This document shows positions 6,536 to 7,619 of a stretch of 7,619 nucleotides of DNA, in pieces (position 1 is the first letter of the stretch; each line of letters opens with the position of its first letter). The stretch is from CAXGUU01 sp964012875. GTDB taxonomy: Bacteria > Pseudomonadota > Gammaproteobacteria > Ga0077536. The stretch spans positions 1 through 7,619 of the forward strand of contig CAXGUU010000158.1 in NCBI GenBank assembly GCA_964012875.1, in the 5' to 3' direction. Below the pieces are notes generated by a model. It worked only from the letters and a program-made list of their open reading frames with translations, did not search any database and was not told the origin of the DNA. The translations under genes were made by a program, and so were the position numbers.

Positions 6536-7000
6536 ATGGATATGTCCGCCCTGGAAGCCCGCATTACCCGTCTCGAAGACATCGAAGCCATCAAACAGCT
6601 CAAAGCCCGCTACTGCGAGATTTGTGACGACATGCATAATCCCGATCGTATCGGCGCGCTGTTTGCTGAAGACGGCATTTGGGAAAGCGATGACTTTGGC
6701 AAGGCCACTGGCCCGGCCGAAATCAAGGCGCTGTTTCAGAACTTCAAGGAGATGTTCAATTTCTCTCAGCACAACATCATGAACCCAATCATCGAGGTCA
6801 ATGGCGAGCGCGCGACCGGCATGTGGTACATCATGGGTCCGTGGACCTACACCGAAACCGGTGAGAAGAAATGGTTTACGCTGCGCTACGACGACGACTA
6901 CGTGAAAGCTGATGGTGAATGGAAATACCAGCACTTGCGCGTCGTACTGCGCATGGTCGGCGACCGCAACGGCGAGATGGAACTGACCGGACAGGCCTGA
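6536..7000 (+). CDS. NTF2/SnoaL-like protein, putative dehydratase or isomerase
   Basis: This 154-residue protein has the cone-shaped NTF2-like fold pattern of the SnoaL-like/scytalone dehydratase-type group. A helix (LEDIEAIKQLKARYCEICDD) leads into LFAEDGIWE, and HNIMNPIIEVNGERATGMWY and the closing strands follow. Y26, D31 and H79 lie where scytalone dehydratase and bile-acid 7-alpha-dehydratase-like enzymes place their Tyr, Asp and His. The spacings of 5 and 53 residues agree with what I recall for BaiE, which makes acid-base dehydration or isomerisation plausible. The substrate is unknown, and steroid- or polyketide-like rings are typical for the family. The ATG at 6536 is chosen because AAGGAA lies five bases upstream and the family's N-terminus begins there. 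An earlier in-frame ATG at 6326 would overlap the previous gene with non-family sequence. It has its own probable promoter. Confidence 0.85.
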   Translation: MDMSALEARITRLEDIEAIKQLKARYCEICDDMHNPDRIGALFAEDGIWESDDFGKATGPAEIKALFQNFKEMFNFSQHNIMNPIIEVNGERATGMWYIMGPWTYTETGEKKWFTLRYDDDYVKADGEWKYQHLRVVLRMVGDRNGEMELTGQA

Positions 7001-7037
7001 TCCATTAGCGCCTGCGCCATTATCCAATCGCAACCCC

Positions 7038-7042
7038 GGAGG
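7038..7042 (+). promoter_or_regulatory. Ribosome binding site of the phosphatase-like gene
   Basis: GGAGG lies five bases before ATG 7048 and fixes the start, which also gives a well-formed signal peptide. No separate promoter is evident in the 47-base gap after the SnoaL-like gene, so co-transcription is likely. Confidence 0.75.
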
Positions 7043-7047
7043 CCGCG

Positions 7048-7602
7048 ATGTCGCAACTGAAACGTTTCCTTCTTGCTACAAATCTTGTGCTTGCTTGCGC
7101 CATGACAGCCCCGCTGGCGGCCGCAGAAATCGGCCTGCTGGAGCTGTTCAACTACTACGAATACAACCACGCTTTGGCATCGTCTGGGCAACCGTCGCGC
7201 GAGCAGTTGCCGCTCATCAAAGCAGCCGGCATTGAAGCCGTCGTCAACCTCGCGCCGGTCACTGATCCCGGTGCAATTCCGGAAGAAGGTGCACTGTTCG
7301 GCGAGCTTGCGATTGAGTATGTCCATATCCCCATCGATTGGGAGAAGCCGCCGCTCGCCGACATTGAAAGCTTCTTTAACGCCATGGCCAAATTTCACGG
7401 CAAGAAGATTCTCGTGCATTGTTATGCCAATGCCCGGGCTTCGGCCATGGTCTATCTCTGGCGCACCCATAAGGCGGGTGATAGTGGCAGCGAACCGCGT
7501 CAGACCTTGGAGAAAATTTGGTCGAATAACGAGGGCTATGAACTACCTAACGTGCCGCAGTGGCTCGCGCTTATTGACGCGGCTGCGGCCCGGGACTGGT
7601 AA
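7048..7602 (+). CDS. Exported tyrosine-phosphatase-like (DUF442/BLH-type) protein
   Basis: This 184-residue protein has an N-terminal export signal: K5 and R6, a hydrophobic core at about 7-24, and a likely cleavage after A26 (AAA|EIG). A lipobox-like V-L-A-C (14-17) also fits lipoprotein processing at C17, so it is either a periplasmic protein or a lipoprotein. The mature domain looks like the small phosphatase-like group related to DUF442/beta-lactamase-hydrolase-like proteins. SGQPSREQLPLIKAAGIEAV is the typical opening, and VVNLAP is a core strand. IPIDWEKP carries a candidate general acid, D97. HCYANARAS carries the P-loop nucleophile C125 and R130. The loop is C-x4-R rather than the classical C-x5-R, as in the DUF442 pattern CRSGTR. 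Phosphatase activity is unproven. The protein is complete, and 17 bases of unassigned sequence follow it. Confidence 0.82.
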   Translation: MSQLKRFLLATNLVLACAMTAPLAAAEIGLLELFNYYEYNHALASSGQPSREQLPLIKAAGIEAVVNLAPVTDPGAIPEEGALFGELAIEYVHIPIDWEKPPLADIESFFNAMAKFHGKKILVHCYANARASAMVYLWRTHKAGDSGSEPRQTLEKIWSNNEGYELPNVPQWLALIDAAAARDW

Positions 7603-7619
7603 CCTACCCGGTCAGGATT

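Noticed and set aside
1..7619. CRISPR, tRNA, transposon, toxin-antitoxin or phage defence content
   Set aside because: No repeat-spacer pattern, cloverleaf, transposase motif, terminal repeats or known toxin or antitoxin pattern could be found by reading both strands.

Overview
The window reads as a stretch of chromosome from a proteobacterium, most likely an environmental (marine or soil type) gammaproteobacterium. This rests on gene style only: moderately GC-rich coding DNA, GGAGG-type ribosome sites, and a mix of metabolic accessory families. No rRNA or other marker gene is present, so the taxon is an inference. All supported genes lie on the + strand. I see no tRNA, rRNA, insertion sequence, phage gene or CRISPR array.

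Layout. Positions 1-2257 hold a nearly complete molybdopterin (Mo-bisMGD) oxidoreductase; the window seems to begin inside its start codon. Positions 2258-2866 form a 609-base gap containing a possible 39-residue single-helix membrane peptide (2416-2535), an 18-base perfect inverted repeat (2722-2739), and the ribosome site of the next gene. Then follow a GFA/CENP-V zinc protein (2867-3295), an FAD/NAD(P)-binding oxidoreductase with two Rossmann motifs (3346-4746), a Cys/His-rich protein whose C-terminal half looks like the DUF6882 family (4774-5508), a four-helix membrane protein (5547-5963), and a DUF1330-like dimeric alpha/beta-barrel protein with a TTG start (6004-6417). A 118-base regulatory gap with a good -10 box, a palindrome and a strong hairpin leads to an NTF2/SnoaL-like protein (6536-7000). 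Last is an exported tyrosine-phosphatase-like protein of the DUF442 type (7048-7602).

How they may work together. The gaps from 3296 to 6003 are 27-50 bases, so 2867-6417 could be one transcript, with a second unit from about 6470 to 7602. The Mo-enzyme, the flavin/NAD oxidoreductase and the SnoaL-like putative dehydratase/isomerase are families often found in catabolic gene neighbourhoods for hydrophobic or cyclic substrates (such as steroids and terpenoids). No diagnostic pathway gene is present, so a shared pathway is only a hypothesis. I do not see a clear new defence, mobile or signalling system. The most unusual points are the absent Cys/Sec/Ser metal ligand in the Mo-enzyme, the zinc-ribbon plus DUF6882 architecture, and the promoter-hairpin module before the SnoaL gene.
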